The notes under the pieces: model-generated
The model's database searches: none
What the model was told of the DNA's origin: nothing
The model's input: the letters and a program-made list of their open reading frames with translations, nothing else
Shown here: positions 33,161 to 43,680 of the stretch, piece by piece
Position numbering within the stretch: position 1 is the stretch's first letter
How the letters are laid out: every line of letters starts with the position of its first letter
Origin: Paracandidimonas soli
GTDB taxonomy: Bacteria > Pseudomonadota > Gammaproteobacteria > Burkholderiales > Burkholderiaceae_B
Assembly (NCBI RefSeq): GCF_004342005.1
Contig: NZ_SMBX01000005.1
Coordinates: 62,001-126,000 of the forward strand
DNA length: 64,000 bases
Direction of reading: 5' to 3'
Program-made: the position numbers and the translations under genes

Positions 33161-34486
33161 ATGTCCAAAACCTATTTCCCACGCTGGCGCCTGGTACAGG
33201 GCAACGCCGGCGGCCCGCTCGTGGTCCAGCCGGAAGAACGCCTTTCCTGGCCGCAGAACATCGCCATGGGCGCCCAGCACGTGGTCGCCATGTTCGGCTC
33301 CACCATCCTGGCGCCGCTGCTCATGGGCTTCGACCCCAACGTCGCCATCCTCATGTCGGGCATCGGAACCCTGATCTTCTTCCTCTTCGTCGGCGGCAGG
33401 GTTCCCAGCTACCTCGGTTCCAGCTTCGCCTTCATCGGCGGCGTCATCGCGGTCACAGGCTACGCGGGGGCGGGCGCGAACGCCAACATCGGCGTAGCGC
33501 TGGGCGCCATCATCGCCTGCGGCCTGGTCTATACCCTGATCGGCCTGCTCGTCTGGTGGCTCAACGCCCGGTCGGCCGGCGACGGTGCCGAATGGATCAA
33601 CCGCTGGATGCCGCCCGTCGTCACCGGCGCCATCGTCGCCGTCATCGGCCTGAACCTTGCACCCATCGCCGCCAAGGGCGCCATGGGCGGCTCCACCTTC
33701 GAAGCCGCCATGGCCCTCGTCACCGTGCTGTGCGTCGGCGGCATCGCCGTCTACACCCGAGGCGTCATCCAGCGCCTCCTCATCCTGTTCGGACTGGCGC
33801 TGGCCTGGGCCATCTACGCATTGCTTACCAACGGCCTGGGAATGGGCGCGCCCATCGACTTCTCCCGTGTCGCCGCCGCGCCGTGGTTCGGCCTGCCCCG
33901 GTTCACATCCCCCACCTTCGACGTCAGCGCCATGACAGTCATTGTCCCCGTGGCCATCATCCTGGTGGCGGAAAACCTGGGGCACATCAAGGCCGTCAGC
34001 GCCATGACGGGCCGCAACCTGGACAAATACCTCGGACGCGCCTTTGTCGGCGACGGGGTGGCGACCATGGTTTCGGGCGCGGTCGGCGGAACCGGCGTCA
34101 CTACCTATGCCGAGAACATCGGCGTCATGACCGTCACGCGCATCTATTCCACGCTGGTCTTCGTCGTGGCCGCGCTGATCGCCATCGTGCTGGGCTTCTC
34201 TCCCAAGTTCGGAGCGCTGATCCAGACCATACCCGGCCCCGTGCTGGGCGGCATGTCCATTGTCGTGTTCGGCCTCATCGCCGTGGCCGGCGCGCGCATC
34301 TGGGTGCAGAACCAGGTGGATTTCAGCGACAACCGCAACCTGATCATCGCGGCGGTCACCCTGGTGCTGGGCGCGGGCAACTTCTCCATCGACATCGGCG
34401 CCTTCCGCCTGGACGGCATCGGCACCGCCACGTTCGGCGCGATCCTGCTGCACGCCCTGCTGCGGGGCCGCGGCAGGCTCGCCTGA
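33161..34486 (+). CDS. NCS2 nucleobase:cation symporter (RutG/UraA-like)
   Basis: The 441-residue permease has 14 predicted helices and the NCS2 features [20 protein letters not shown] near the N-terminus, [28 protein letters not shown], and [20 protein letters not shown], the substrate-site segment of uracil/xanthine symporters. The [10 protein letters not shown] and TTYAEN combination is closest to RutG/UraA pyrimidine carriers. It takes up uracil or a related base with protons. It stands alone; the stop codon is followed by the stop-linked motif and two terminators. Confidence 0.85.
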   Translation: MSKTYFPRWRLVQGNAGGPLVVQPEERLSWPQNIAMGAQHVVAMFGSTILAPLLMGFDPNVAILMSGIGTLIFFLFVGGRVPSYLGSSFAFIGGVIAVTGYAGAGANANIGVALGAIIACGLVYTLIGLLVWWLNARSAGDGAEWINRWMPPVVTGAIVAVIGLNLAPIAAKGAMGGSTFEAAMALVTVLCVGGIAVYTRGVIQRLLILFGLALAWAIYALLTNGLGMGAPIDFSRVAAAPWFGLPRFTSPTFDVSAMTVIVPVAIILVAENLGHIKAVSAMTGRNLDKYLGRAFVGDGVATMVSGAVGGTGVTTYAENIGVMTVTRIYSTLVFVVAALIAIVLGFSPKFGALIQTIPGPVLGGMSIVVFGLIAVAGARIWVQNQVDFSDNRNLIIAAVTLVLGAGNFSIDIGAFRLDGIGTATFGAILLHALLRGRGRLA

Positions 34487-34627
34487 CCGCGCGCCGAAGC
34501 GCAAGCCTGGTTGTAGGCAAGAAACTGCAGCTTGTGAAGGGCGATGCCCGGTGTTTCCGGGTATTGCCCTGCGGAACAGGCAAGGGGCTTGCAATTTGCT
34601 CCGACATTGCCGACAATAGTCTCAACT

Positions 34628-34656
34628 CCCCGGTTTACTCGTTTGACCGGGGTTTT
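34628..34656 (+). terminator. Rho-independent terminator
   Basis: CCCCGGT (34628-34634) pairs with ACCGGGG (34646-34652) across an 11-nt loop and is followed by TTTT. It probably ends the NCS2 transcript. Confidence 0.8.
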
Positions 34657-34687
34657 ATTTTGCCGCCGGGCCGCCCCAAGGCAAAAA

Positions 34688-34737
34688 GCGCCCCCCTGGG
34701 GGCAGCAAGCCGAAGGCGCAGCGTGGGGGCATTTTTT
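34688..34737 (+). terminator. Terminator-like repeat with GC arms and T-tract
   Basis: GCGCCCCC at 34688-34695 can pair with GTGGGGGC at 34723-34730, and ATTTTTT follows. An inner CCCCCTGGGGG stem is also possible. The inner text (GCAGCAAGCCGAAGGCGCAG) is of a type often dispersed in Alcaligenaceae/Burkholderiales gene gaps. Confidence 0.6.
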
Positions 34738-34899
34738 GGGCCGGAAAAGGCCGCTGTTTCATCGCTAACAGCCTGCGCCTGCCGCGCCCCGCATATAAAG
34801 CACGGGCATGACGGCATGCCTGGCAGACAAAACTTACGAATCACCAACGGGCGCTCTCGCATGGCAGGGCGTCTTTTTACTTTTGAATCAGGAACACCT

Positions 34900-35376
34900 A
34901 TGGCTGCGATCCCTTTGACAGCTGCTGGCGCAGAACGCCTCGAAGCCGAATTGCAACGTCTGAAAACCAAGGAACGCCCCGACGTTATCAACGCCATCGC
35001 CGAGGCGCGCGCGCAGGGCGATTTGTCGGAAAACGCCGAATACGAATCCGCGCGAGAGCGCCAGGCCTTCATCGAAGGCCGCATCCAGGAGCTGGAAGGC
35101 ACGCTGTCGAATGCGCAGATCATCGATCCCGCCTCGCTCGATGCCGATGGCCGCGTCGTGTTCGGCGCCACCGTTGAAATCGAAGAACTGGAAACGGGCG
35201 GCCGCGTCACCTACCAGATCGTGGGCGATGCCGAATCCGACATCCGCGAGAACCGCATCTCCATCTCCAGTCCGGTCGCACGGGCGCTGATCGGCAAGAC
35301 CGAGGGCGATGTCGTGGAGGTCAACGCGCCCGCCGGCGTGCGCGAATACGAGATTCTTTCCATCCAGTATGTCTGA
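34900..35376 (+). CDS. greA: Transcription elongation factor GreA
   Basis: The 158-residue protein has the exact usual GreA length. It has an N-terminal coiled coil with the acidic tip ([20 protein letters not shown]) that enters the RNA polymerase channel to trigger cleavage of backtracked RNA, and a C-terminal globular domain ([38 protein letters not shown]). AGGA lies 7 nt before the ATG at 34900. A hairpin terminator at 35469-35505 follows about 90 bp downstream. Confidence 0.97.
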   Translation: MAAIPLTAAGAERLEAELQRLKTKERPDVINAIAEARAQGDLSENAEYESARERQAFIEGRIQELEGTLSNAQIIDPASLDADGRVVFGATVEIEELETGGRVTYQIVGDAESDIRENRISISSPVARALIGKTEGDVVEVNAPAGVREYEILSIQYV

Positions 35377-35468
35377 GAAAGGGCGGGCAGCCCTGGATGG
35401 GCTGCCGGTTTCGCAGAGGAAGCCCGTCCGATTCTGATAAACTGTTTCGCCGACGGAAGAATTCAAAT

Positions 35469-35505
35469 CAGGTGCCGCGGGCTGATGGCTGCGGCACCTG
35501 ATTTT
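35469..35505 (+). terminator. Terminator after greA
   Basis: CAGGTGCCGC (35469-35478) pairs perfectly with GCGGCACCTG (35491-35500), followed by ATTTT. A smaller stem GGGCAGCCC...GGGCTGCC lies just after the greA stop. Confidence 0.75.
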
Positions 35506-35537
35506 GCGTCAGCGGCTGGTGAATACCGGCCCATATG

Positions 35538-35572
35538 AAAAAGGAAGCTCCAACCTCCTGGTCGGAGCTTCC
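35538..35572 (-). terminator. Rho-independent terminator of yhbY
   Basis: On the minus strand GGAAGCTCC pairs with GGAGCTTCC across a 12-nt loop and a T5 run follows (35542-35538). It lies 23 bp past the yhbY stop. Confidence 0.85.
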
Positions 35573-35594
35573 TGGCAAGGCGGTCTGGGCCGTA

Positions 35595-36140
35595 TCAGCG
35601 GGAGCGCGGCGTAGTGCGCCTGGCGCCGGCGCGCAATGAAAGGGCGCTGCCGCTGCGGCGGGGAATGCTCGACGGAATGGTAGTGCGAGAACGGGCCAGC
35701 GGCGCAGGCTTCGCATCGGTATCCGCGGCCTTCCTGCGGGCGGCGCGCTGCTGTTTTTCGTCCTTGCGGGTGCGTTTGGCGCCCGAGGCGGCCTGCTTCT
35801 TGGGCGTATAGGGCTCCGACGGCTTGCGTACCGCCCGCGTTTCCATGACGGGGGCCGGTTCGGCGGCTTGCGGACGATGCAGGATCAGGATCTTGCCCAG
35901 GTGATGCACCGGGGCGCAGGACAGCTGGTCGCAGATGCTGACGAGCATGTCCTCGCGGACATCGCGCTCCTGGCCGGCGACGCGTACCTTGATCAGCGCG
36001 TGGGCCGTCAGGTTGCTGTCGATTTCCTTCAGGACGGCATCGGTCAGGCCCTTGTCGCCGATCATGACGACCGGACGCAGGGAATGGGCGGCGGCGCGCA
36101 GGGCGCTACGCTCTTGGGATGTGATTTCGAGTTTTGGCAT
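35595..36140 (-). CDS. yhbY: YhbY family CRM-domain RNA-binding protein with basic tail
   Basis: Residues 1-95 form the CRM domain of YhbY ([62 protein letters not shown]), which binds pre-50S ribosomes. The protein is 181 residues, nearly twice the E. coli length: a tail of about 85 residues is rich in Lys, Arg, Ala and Pro ([20 protein letters not shown]) and likely disordered. The start is MPKLE, as in the family, not an ATG eight codons earlier. It faces rlmE with only 16 bp between starts, another ribosome-maturation gene. Confidence 0.9.
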   Translation of the reverse strand: MPKLEITSQERSALRAAAHSLRPVVMIGDKGLTDAVLKEIDSNLTAHALIKVRVAGQERDVREDMLVSICDQLSCAPVHHLGKILILHRPQAAEPAPVMETRAVRKPSEPYTPKKQAASGAKRTRKDEKQQRAARRKAADTDAKPAPLARSRTTIPSSIPRRSGSALSLRAGARRTTPRSR

Positions 36141-36156
36141 AGTGGAATTGTACGGG

Positions 36157-36795
36157 ATGGCCAAAAAAAAATTTTCAAAACAATGGATTCACGATCACAT
36201 CAACGATCCATACGTCAAAATGGCGCAACAGAAAGGGTACCGGGCTCGGGCGGCGTTCAAGCTGACTGAAATCCTGGATGCCGAGAAACTGCTCAAGCGC
36301 GGAGATGTCGTCGTCGATCTGGGCGCCGCGCCCGGCAGCTGGTCGCAGGTGGCGCGCGAACGCCTGGCCGCGCCCGGCGGCGGCATCGACGGACGCATCC
36401 TGGCGCTGGATATCCTTCCCATGGAGCCGGTGGCCGACGTGGAATTCCTGCAGGGCGACTTCCGGGAAGATACCGTATTGCAACAATTGCAACAGTTGCT
36501 GGGCGATCAGCCGGTGGATCTTGTGATTTCCGACATGGCGCCCAATCTGTCAGGTGTGAGCGCCGCCGATTCCGCGCGCATCCAGCACGTTTGCGAACTG
36601 GCGATGGAATTTGCGCTGGCGCACCTGAAACCTGACGGCGCCCTGATTGTCAAAGCCTTTCATGGCAGCGGATTTTCCCAGATCGTAAAGTTGTTCAAGC
36701 AGCATTTCGTCCGCGTGGCCGAGCGCAAGCCCAAGGCGTCGCGAGACAAATCTTCGGAAACTTTCATCGTCAGCCGGGGGCTGAAAGGACGCTGA
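36157..36795 (+). CDS. rlmE: 23S rRNA 2'-O-ribose U2552 methyltransferase RlmE (FtsJ)
   Basis: The 212-residue protein begins [20 protein letters not shown], has the SAM motif [15 protein letters not shown] and the conserved catalytic lysine/aspartate neighbourhood ([50 protein letters not shown]). It methylates U2552 of 23S rRNA in the 50S particle and is heat-inducible in E. coli together with ftsH, which follows here 140 bp downstream. The ATG at 36157 has weak Shine-Dalgarno text. Confidence 0.96.
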   Translation: MAKKKFSKQWIHDHINDPYVKMAQQKGYRARAAFKLTEILDAEKLLKRGDVVVDLGAAPGSWSQVARERLAAPGGGIDGRILALDILPMEPVADVEFLQGDFREDTVLQQLQQLLGDQPVDLVISDMAPNLSGVSAADSARIQHVCELAMEFALAHLKPDGALIVKAFHGSGFSQIVKLFKQHFVRVAERKPKASRDKSSETFIVSRGLKGR

Positions 36796-36935
36796 GGACA
36801 GGCATGCCGGCCAAGACATCCGGCATGCGCTGCGGCTGCGACGGATTCTTCCGTGTTCAGGTAGAATGTATTGACATGCCAGCTTGACTGCCGCAGTGCG
36901 CGGTAAAGCTGGCTGACGTAACCAGGAGGTTGGTC

Positions 36936-38840
<1,905 letters not shown>

Positions 38841-38879
38841 CGGAAAAGCCGCGGGCGCAGGCCCGTGGCGTTCTCTCTC

Positions 38880-39743
38880 ATGAGCTTCACACTGCTTTGC
38901 GGACGCTTCGAGCTGGATCTCGGGCGTCCGTTTGTCATGGGCATCGTCAATGCCACTCCCGACTCGTTTTCATCCGTTCCGGCGGATTCCGCCGCTCCTG
39001 GAGGCGGTCTCGACCCGGATGCCGTGATCGCGCATGCGCGGCTGCTGCTGGCGCAGGGGGCGGATATCCTGGATATCGGCGGAGAATCCACGCGGCCCGG
39101 GGCTCAGCCGGTCGATGCCGATGAAGAGTGGAGGCGCGTCGCGCCCGTGCTCGAGGCCATGCGCGATTGCGGCGTGCCGCTGTCGGTGGATACGTTCAAG
39201 CCGGAGATCATGCGCAAGGCGCTGGACGCGGGGGCCGACATGATCAACGACATCTTCGGATTCAGGCAGCCGGGCGCCGTGGAAGCGGTGGTCGGCTCGA
39301 AATGCGGGCTTTGCGTCATGCATATGCAGGGCGAACCGCGCACCATGCAGCAGTCGCCGTCCTACGGGGATGTGGCGGCCGAAGTGCGGCAGTTCCTGCG
39401 GGAACGTGTCCGGGCGCTGTGCGAGGCCGGCGTGTCGGGGCGGCGCATCGTGCTGGATCCGGGGTTCGGCTTCGGCAAGACCGCTGCGCACAATTATGAG
39501 CTGCTTGGCCGTCTGGACCAGGTAGTATTCGACGAGCTCCCCGTGCTGCTGGGCCTGTCGCGCAAATCGATGATCGGCGCCGTGACCGGGCGCGCCGCCA
39601 GCGAGCGGCTGGCCGGCAGCCTGGCTGCGGCGCTGGCAGGCCTCGAGCGCGGCGCGCGCATCCTCAGGGTGCACGATGTCGCTGAAACCTGCGACGCTCT
39701 CAAAGTGTGGGATGCCGTCAAGAACAATGGAGCAACAGTATGA
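38880..39743 (+). CDS. folP: Dihydropteroate synthase
   Basis: The 287-residue TIM-barrel enzyme joins p-aminobenzoate to dihydropterin pyrophosphate in folate synthesis. Motifs: [44 protein letters not shown]-like [25 protein letters not shown]-like [11 protein letters not shown] and GLSRKSMIG. The ATG at 38880 has no clear Shine-Dalgarno; an in-frame GTG at 38865 is an alternative. The stop overlaps glmM (ATGA), the conserved ftsH-folP-glmM order. Confidence 0.96.
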   Translation: MSFTLLCGRFELDLGRPFVMGIVNATPDSFSSVPADSAAPGGGLDPDAVIAHARLLLAQGADILDIGGESTRPGAQPVDADEEWRRVAPVLEAMRDCGVPLSVDTFKPEIMRKALDAGADMINDIFGFRQPGAVEAVVGSKCGLCVMHMQGEPRTMQQSPSYGDVAAEVRQFLRERVRALCEAGVSGRRIVLDPGFGFGKTAAHNYELLGRLDQVVFDELPVLLGLSRKSMIGAVTGRAASERLAGSLAAALAGLERGARILRVHDVAETCDALKVWDAVKNNGATV

Positions 39744-41086
39744 GTCAGCGTAAATATTTCGGGACCGATGGCATCCGCGGCGAAGTCGGCGGGTCCGTGA
39801 TCAATGCGGAGTTCGCGCTGCGCCTGGGCTATGCCGCGGGCCGCGTGCTGGGTGCGCAGACCGCGTCGCGCGGCCGTCCCAAGGTGCTGATTGGCAAGGA
39901 CACGCGCATTTCCGGCTATATGCTGGAGTCGGCGCTGGAAGCGGGCCTTTCGGCCGCGGGCGTGGATGTCCTGCTGGCGGGGCCCGTGCCCACGCCGGCC
40001 GTGGCCTACCTGACGCGCGCGCTGCGCCTGGATGCGGGCATCGTCATCAGCGCATCGCACAATCCTTACCAGGACAATGGCATCAAATTCTTTTCCTCGC
40101 AGGGAATGAAGCTGCCGGACTCGGTCGAGGCGGCCATCGAGGCGGCCATCGACGATCCCCTGGGCTGCGTCAGTTCCGCCGCGCTGGGCAAGGCCAGGCG
40201 CATCGGCGACGCGGCCGGACGTTATATCGAATTCTGCAAGAGCACCTTCCCCAATGAGCTGGACCTGTCCGGGCTGAAACTGGTGGTCGATGCCGCCCAC
40301 GGCGCCGCCTACCAGATCGCGCCCTATGTGTTCCGCGAGCTGGGCGCCGAAGTCCATGCCATCGGCTGCGAGCCCGACGGCCTGAACATCAACGAGGGCG
40401 TGGGCGCGCTGCATCCCGAGAACCTGGCGGCCCAGGTCAAGGCGCGCGGCGCGCACCTGGGCATTGCGCTGGACGGCGATGCCGACCGCCTGCAGATGGT
40501 CGACGGCGACGGCCGCCTCTACAACGGCGACGAACTGCTCTACGTGATCGTGCGCGAGCGCATGTCGCGCGGCACGGTCGATGGCGTCGTCGGCACCCTG
40601 ATGACCAACTTCGGCTTTGAAAAGCGCATGGCCGAACTGGGCGTGGATTTCCATCGCGCCAATGTGGGCGACCGCTATGTGCTGGAAGCCATGATGGAGC
40701 GCGGCTGGCTGTATGGCGGAGAAAGCTCGGGACATCTGCTTTGCCTGGACTGCCACTCCACGGGCGACGGCATCATTGCCGCGCTGCAGGTGATGACGGC
40801 GCTGCGCCGCATGGACTGCACGCTGGCGCAGGCGGCAGAAGGGCTGCGCATGTATCCCCAGGTCATGGTGAACGTGCCGCTGCAGCCGGGCGTCGACTGG
40901 AAGTCCCATGCCGGTCTGAAGGACGCCACCCGGCAGGTCGAGCAGATGCTGGACGGCCGCGGCCGCGTGCTGATCCGCGCGTCGGGCACCGAGCCCAAGC
41001 TGCGCCTGATGGTAGAGGCCGAAGCGCATGATCTGGCGCAACAAGGGGTCGAGCAATTGGTTGCGGTAAATTTAACAACGCAGTAA
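39740..41086 (+). CDS. glmM: Phosphoglucosamine mutase
   Basis: The 448-residue enzyme converts glucosamine-6-phosphate to glucosamine-1-phosphate for UDP-GlcNAc. It has [15 protein letters not shown] at the N-terminus, the phosphoserine loop [19 protein letters not shown] with Ser106, the metal loop LDGDADRL, the sugar loop GGESSGHL and the phosphate site [10 protein letters not shown]. It overlaps folP by four bases and is therefore coupled to it. It is followed by 64 bp and the ornithine-lipid acyltransferase gene. Confidence 0.97.
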   Translation: MSQRKYFGTDGIRGEVGGSVINAEFALRLGYAAGRVLGAQTASRGRPKVLIGKDTRISGYMLESALEAGLSAAGVDVLLAGPVPTPAVAYLTRALRLDAGIVISASHNPYQDNGIKFFSSQGMKLPDSVEAAIEAAIDDPLGCVSSAALGKARRIGDAAGRYIEFCKSTFPNELDLSGLKLVVDAAHGAAYQIAPYVFRELGAEVHAIGCEPDGLNINEGVGALHPENLAAQVKARGAHLGIALDGDADRLQMVDGDGRLYNGDELLYVIVRERMSRGTVDGVVGTLMTNFGFEKRMAELGVDFHRANVGDRYVLEAMMERGWLYGGESSGHLLCLDCHSTGDGIIAALQVMTALRRMDCTLAQAAEGLRMYPQVMVNVPLQPGVDWKSHAGLKDATRQVEQMLDGRGRVLIRASGTEPKLRLMVEAEAHDLAQQGVEQLVAVNLTTQ

Positions 41087-41150
41087 TGTTGCGGAAGAAA
41101 ACCTGAAATATTTGGCGTGCAAAATGGCAGGACATTTGCGGAGGCGCCGT

Positions 41151-41933
41151 ATGCTAGAGCTTGCAAGGTTGAAATCGGAAACCGTGGTGCGCGGCGCCAT
41201 ACTTGGCGCTTCGGCGGGAAACCTCGCCATGAGTTTCGCACGAACCAACGAAGACCTTGAAGCGATTCAACGCTTGCGCTATCAGGTATTTACCGCGGAA
41301 ATGAATGCCGTGTTTCCCGAGGCGGTGGACGGGCTCGATATCGACCGCTTCGATCCCTGGTGCGACCATATCATGGTCAAGGAAACCAGCACGGGGCAGG
41401 TGGTCGGCACCTACCGGCTGCTGACGCCGGAAAACGCCCGCAGGGCCGGCGGCTATTATTCGGAATCCGAATTCGACCTGAGCACGCTGGGCAACATCCG
41501 CCACGAGTGCGTCGAAACAGGGCGCTCGTGCACGCACCCTGATTACCGCTCGGGCGCGGTCATCATGCTGCTCTGGACCGGCCTGACTCGCTTCATGTGG
41601 CGTGGCGGCTACCGCTATCTGCTGGGCTGCGCCAGCGTCAGCCTGCGCGACGATGGCGCCACGGCGGCGGAGGTCTGGCGGGTGGCGCAGAAGTCCATGG
41701 CGGATCACCCCGAGGTTCCGCAGCTGACGCCGCTGCACCGCTATCCGGTGGAAAAGCTCTCCAGCGTGCTGCCTGCGCGGGTGCCACCGCTGATCAAGGG
41801 CTACCTGAACGTCGGCGCGACCATCTGCGGCGAGCCCGCCTGGGATCCTGACTTCAATACAGCCGATTTTCCCGTGTTGCTCGATATGGAGCGCATGGAC
41901 GAGCGTTACCGCAAGCACTTCGGCCTGATGTAG
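41151..41933 (+). CDS. GNAT acyltransferase, OlsB-like (ornithine lipid synthesis)
   Basis: The 260-residue protein has the pattern of OlsB/L-ornithine N-alpha-acyltransferases (Acetyltransf_5): LRYQVFTAEMNAVFPEAVDG, GTYRLLTPENARRAGGYYSE, SEFDLSTLGNIRHECVETGR and YLLGCASVSLRD, with a conserved FPxLLDMERMDERYRKHFG end. OlsB acylates ornithine from 3-hydroxyacyl-ACP, the first step of a phosphorus-free lipid. GGAGG six nt before the ATG at 41151 decides the start over two earlier frames. Its place next to ppx, ppk and pst fits a phosphate-stress role; no Pho box is seen before it. Confidence 0.75.
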   Translation: MLELARLKSETVVRGAILGASAGNLAMSFARTNEDLEAIQRLRYQVFTAEMNAVFPEAVDGLDIDRFDPWCDHIMVKETSTGQVVGTYRLLTPENARRAGGYYSESEFDLSTLGNIRHECVETGRSCTHPDYRSGAVIMLLWTGLTRFMWRGGYRYLLGCASVSLRDDGATAAEVWRVAQKSMADHPEVPQLTPLHRYPVEKLSSVLPARVPPLIKGYLNVGATICGEPAWDPDFNTADFPVLLDMERMDERYRKHFGLM

Positions 41934-41936
41934 CCG

Positions 41937-41957
41937 CCGGCCCGAGGGCCGGTTTTT
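41937..41957 (+). terminator. Rho-independent terminator
   Basis: CCGGCC-CGAG-GGCCGG followed by TTTTT, immediately after the acyltransferase stop; it closes the plus-strand housekeeping run before the opposing ppx gene. Confidence 0.85.
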
Positions 41958-42017
41958 CATGGCATGACGAGGATGCCGTCCGGGGACAGGTCGGCGCGGA
42001 TGTCCGCCGCCAGCCGT

Positions 42018-43505
42018 TCAGGTTTCGTGCAGCGTCAGCACGAAGCCTGCCTTGCCCCATTCCTTGATTTCATTCTGCAGCGAGTATTCGCTGAGCGGGT
42101 GCGTGTCCAGCCATGCGCGCGGCACGGAAATGCGGATCTCGCCGTTCCTGGGCTTCAGCTTGACCGGCACGCCCGAGTTCTGGCGCCGCCGCAGCAGTTG
42201 CACCGCCAGGCGCAGGCAGAGCAGCGTCATCCAGCGGTTGCGGCTGGGCGACAGCGGGCGCAGCTTGGCCAGCTTGCCCTGGTGGCCCAGGCACAGGAGC
42301 GCCAGCAACTGCTGGTCGTCGCGAGAGAAGCCGGGCATGTCGGCATGCTCCAGGATATAGGCGCCGTGCTTGTGGTAATCGGCATGCGCCACGCTGATGC
42401 CTATTTCGTGCAGCTCGCTGGCCCACCCCAGCGCCAGCTCCAGGTCGCGCTTTTCTCCATCGTCCGGCAGCTCCAGCTGCTCCATGAAGGCCTGCGCCTG
42501 TTTGCGCACTCGTGTACCCTGGTGAGGATCGACCTGGTAGCGCTTGATGAACTGGCGCACGGTTTCCTCGCGCTTGTCGTGCTTGGAGTCGCGGCCCAGC
42601 AGATCGTAGAGCACGCCCACGCGCAAGGCGCCTTCGCCCGCGAGCATCTGGTCGATCCCCAGCTCCTGGAATCCCGCCAGCATGATGGCCAGGCCGCCGG
42701 CAAGCACCGGGGCGCGGTCGGCCTTGATGCCGGGCAGTTCGCTCATGATGACCTTGCCGTCGCGGATCAGCTTGTCCTTCAGCTTTTCCATGCCATCCAG
42801 CCTGATGCCCTTGGGGGACCACTGGTTCTCGCCCAGGATGGCGATCAGGCCCTTGGCCGTTCCGGAAGATCCGTAGGCGGTGTCCCAGCCGGTCTTGCGG
42901 TATTGGCGCGAGATGCCTTCGAACTCGCGCCTGGCCGCCAGGATGGCCTGGCGCATGCGCAGCTCCGTGATTTTCCCGTCGGGGAAGAACTGGCGCGTAT
43001 GGCTGACACAACCCATGAACAGCGACGACAGCCGGATGGGCTTGAATCCCGAGCCGATGATGACTTCCGTCGAACCGCCGCCGATGTCGATGACCAGGCG
43101 CTTGTCGTCCGATGGCGGCAATTCGTTGGCCACTCCCGAGAAAATGAGGCGGGCCTCTTCGCGGCCAGAAATGATCTCGATGGGAAAACCCAGGGCTTGC
43201 TCCGCCAGGGGAAGAATGTCGGCTGCGTTGGTGGCGATGCGGAAGGTATTGGTGGCGACGGCGCGCACCTGGTCGTGGCGGAAGCCCGCCAGGCGCTCGC
43301 CGAACCGCTTCAGGATGACGAGCGCGCGTTCGATGGCTTCGTCGCTGATGCGGTTGTCGTCGTCCAGGCCTGCGGCCAGGCGGGCGGATTCGCGCAGTCG
43401 GTCGGTGGCGTAGATCTGGGCGACGCCGTTCTGCTGGACAACTCTGCCGATGGAAAGACGGAAGCTGTTGGAACCGAGGTCGACGGCGGCTAGTAGATGA
43501 TCCAT
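42018..43505 (-). CDS. ppx: Exopolyphosphatase Ppx/GppA
   Basis: The 495-residue protein has the sugar-kinase/Hsp70-fold phosphatase motifs AAVDLGSNSFRLSIG at the N-terminus, VRAVATNTFRIATN, ISGREEARLIFSGV and VIDIGGGSTEVIIG, then a C-terminal HD-like helical domain (ASELHEIGISVAHADYHKHG). It removes terminal phosphate from polyphosphate or pppGpp. It is divergent from ppk, which makes polyphosphate, with the Pho box in the shared gap. Confidence 0.95.
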   Translation of the reverse strand: MDHLLAAVDLGSNSFRLSIGRVVQQNGVAQIYATDRLRESARLAAGLDDDNRISDEAIERALVILKRFGERLAGFRHDQVRAVATNTFRIATNAADILPLAEQALGFPIEIISGREEARLIFSGVANELPPSDDKRLVIDIGGGSTEVIIGSGFKPIRLSSLFMGCVSHTRQFFPDGKITELRMRQAILAARREFEGISRQYRKTGWDTAYGSSGTAKGLIAILGENQWSPKGIRLDGMEKLKDKLIRDGKVIMSELPGIKADRAPVLAGGLAIMLAGFQELGIDQMLAGEGALRVGVLYDLLGRDSKHDKREETVRQFIKRYQVDPHQGTRVRKQAQAFMEQLELPDDGEKRDLELALGWASELHEIGISVAHADYHKHGAYILEHADMPGFSRDDQQLLALLCLGHQGKLAKLRPLSPSRNRWMTLLCLRLAVQLLRRRQNSGVPVKLKPRNGEIRISVPRAWLDTHPLSEYSLQNEIKEWGKAGFVLTLHET

Positions 43506-43615
43506 ATCGGCGGGAGGGTTTTGTGTCTGATGCCGGGATTATAAAGAAGCGATGCGGCCATATCGGCCGGAAGGCTGGAAAAATGCGGACAAGCTGCCAT
43601 GGATCAGATGAAAGA

Positions 43616-43649
43616 TGTCATACTGCAATATTGTCATATTGCCGTCATA
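43616..43649 (+). promoter_or_regulatory. Pho box upstream of ppk
   Basis: TGTCATA at 43632-43638 and CGTCATA at 43643-43649 are spaced by 11 bp, the PhoB half-site period; another TGTCATA lies at 43616-43622, off phase by 5. TAAAAC about 10 bp downstream could be the -10. PhoB activation of ppk under phosphate limitation is the natural reading. Confidence 0.8.
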
Positions 43650-43680
43650 CGTCTGGAGTAAAACAGCGGCTTGCTACTGA

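Larger units (their letters stand above)
34487..34899. other. 413-bp intergenic region rich in hairpins
   Basis: No gene is visible. It holds the stop-linked motif at 34484-34502, a 14-bp stem at 34538-34570 (AGGGCGATGCCCGG with CCGGGTATTGCCCT, three G-T pairs), the terminators at 34628-34656 and 34688-34737, and then the greA upstream region, where an ATG at 34861 with a short out-of-frame reading frame precedes the greA start. Confidence 0.6.

Noticed and set aside
32969-34594. A 541-codon minus-strand frame opposite the NCS2 permease
   Set aside because: Asp/Gly/His-rich shadow of a membrane protein gene; no start signals or motifs.
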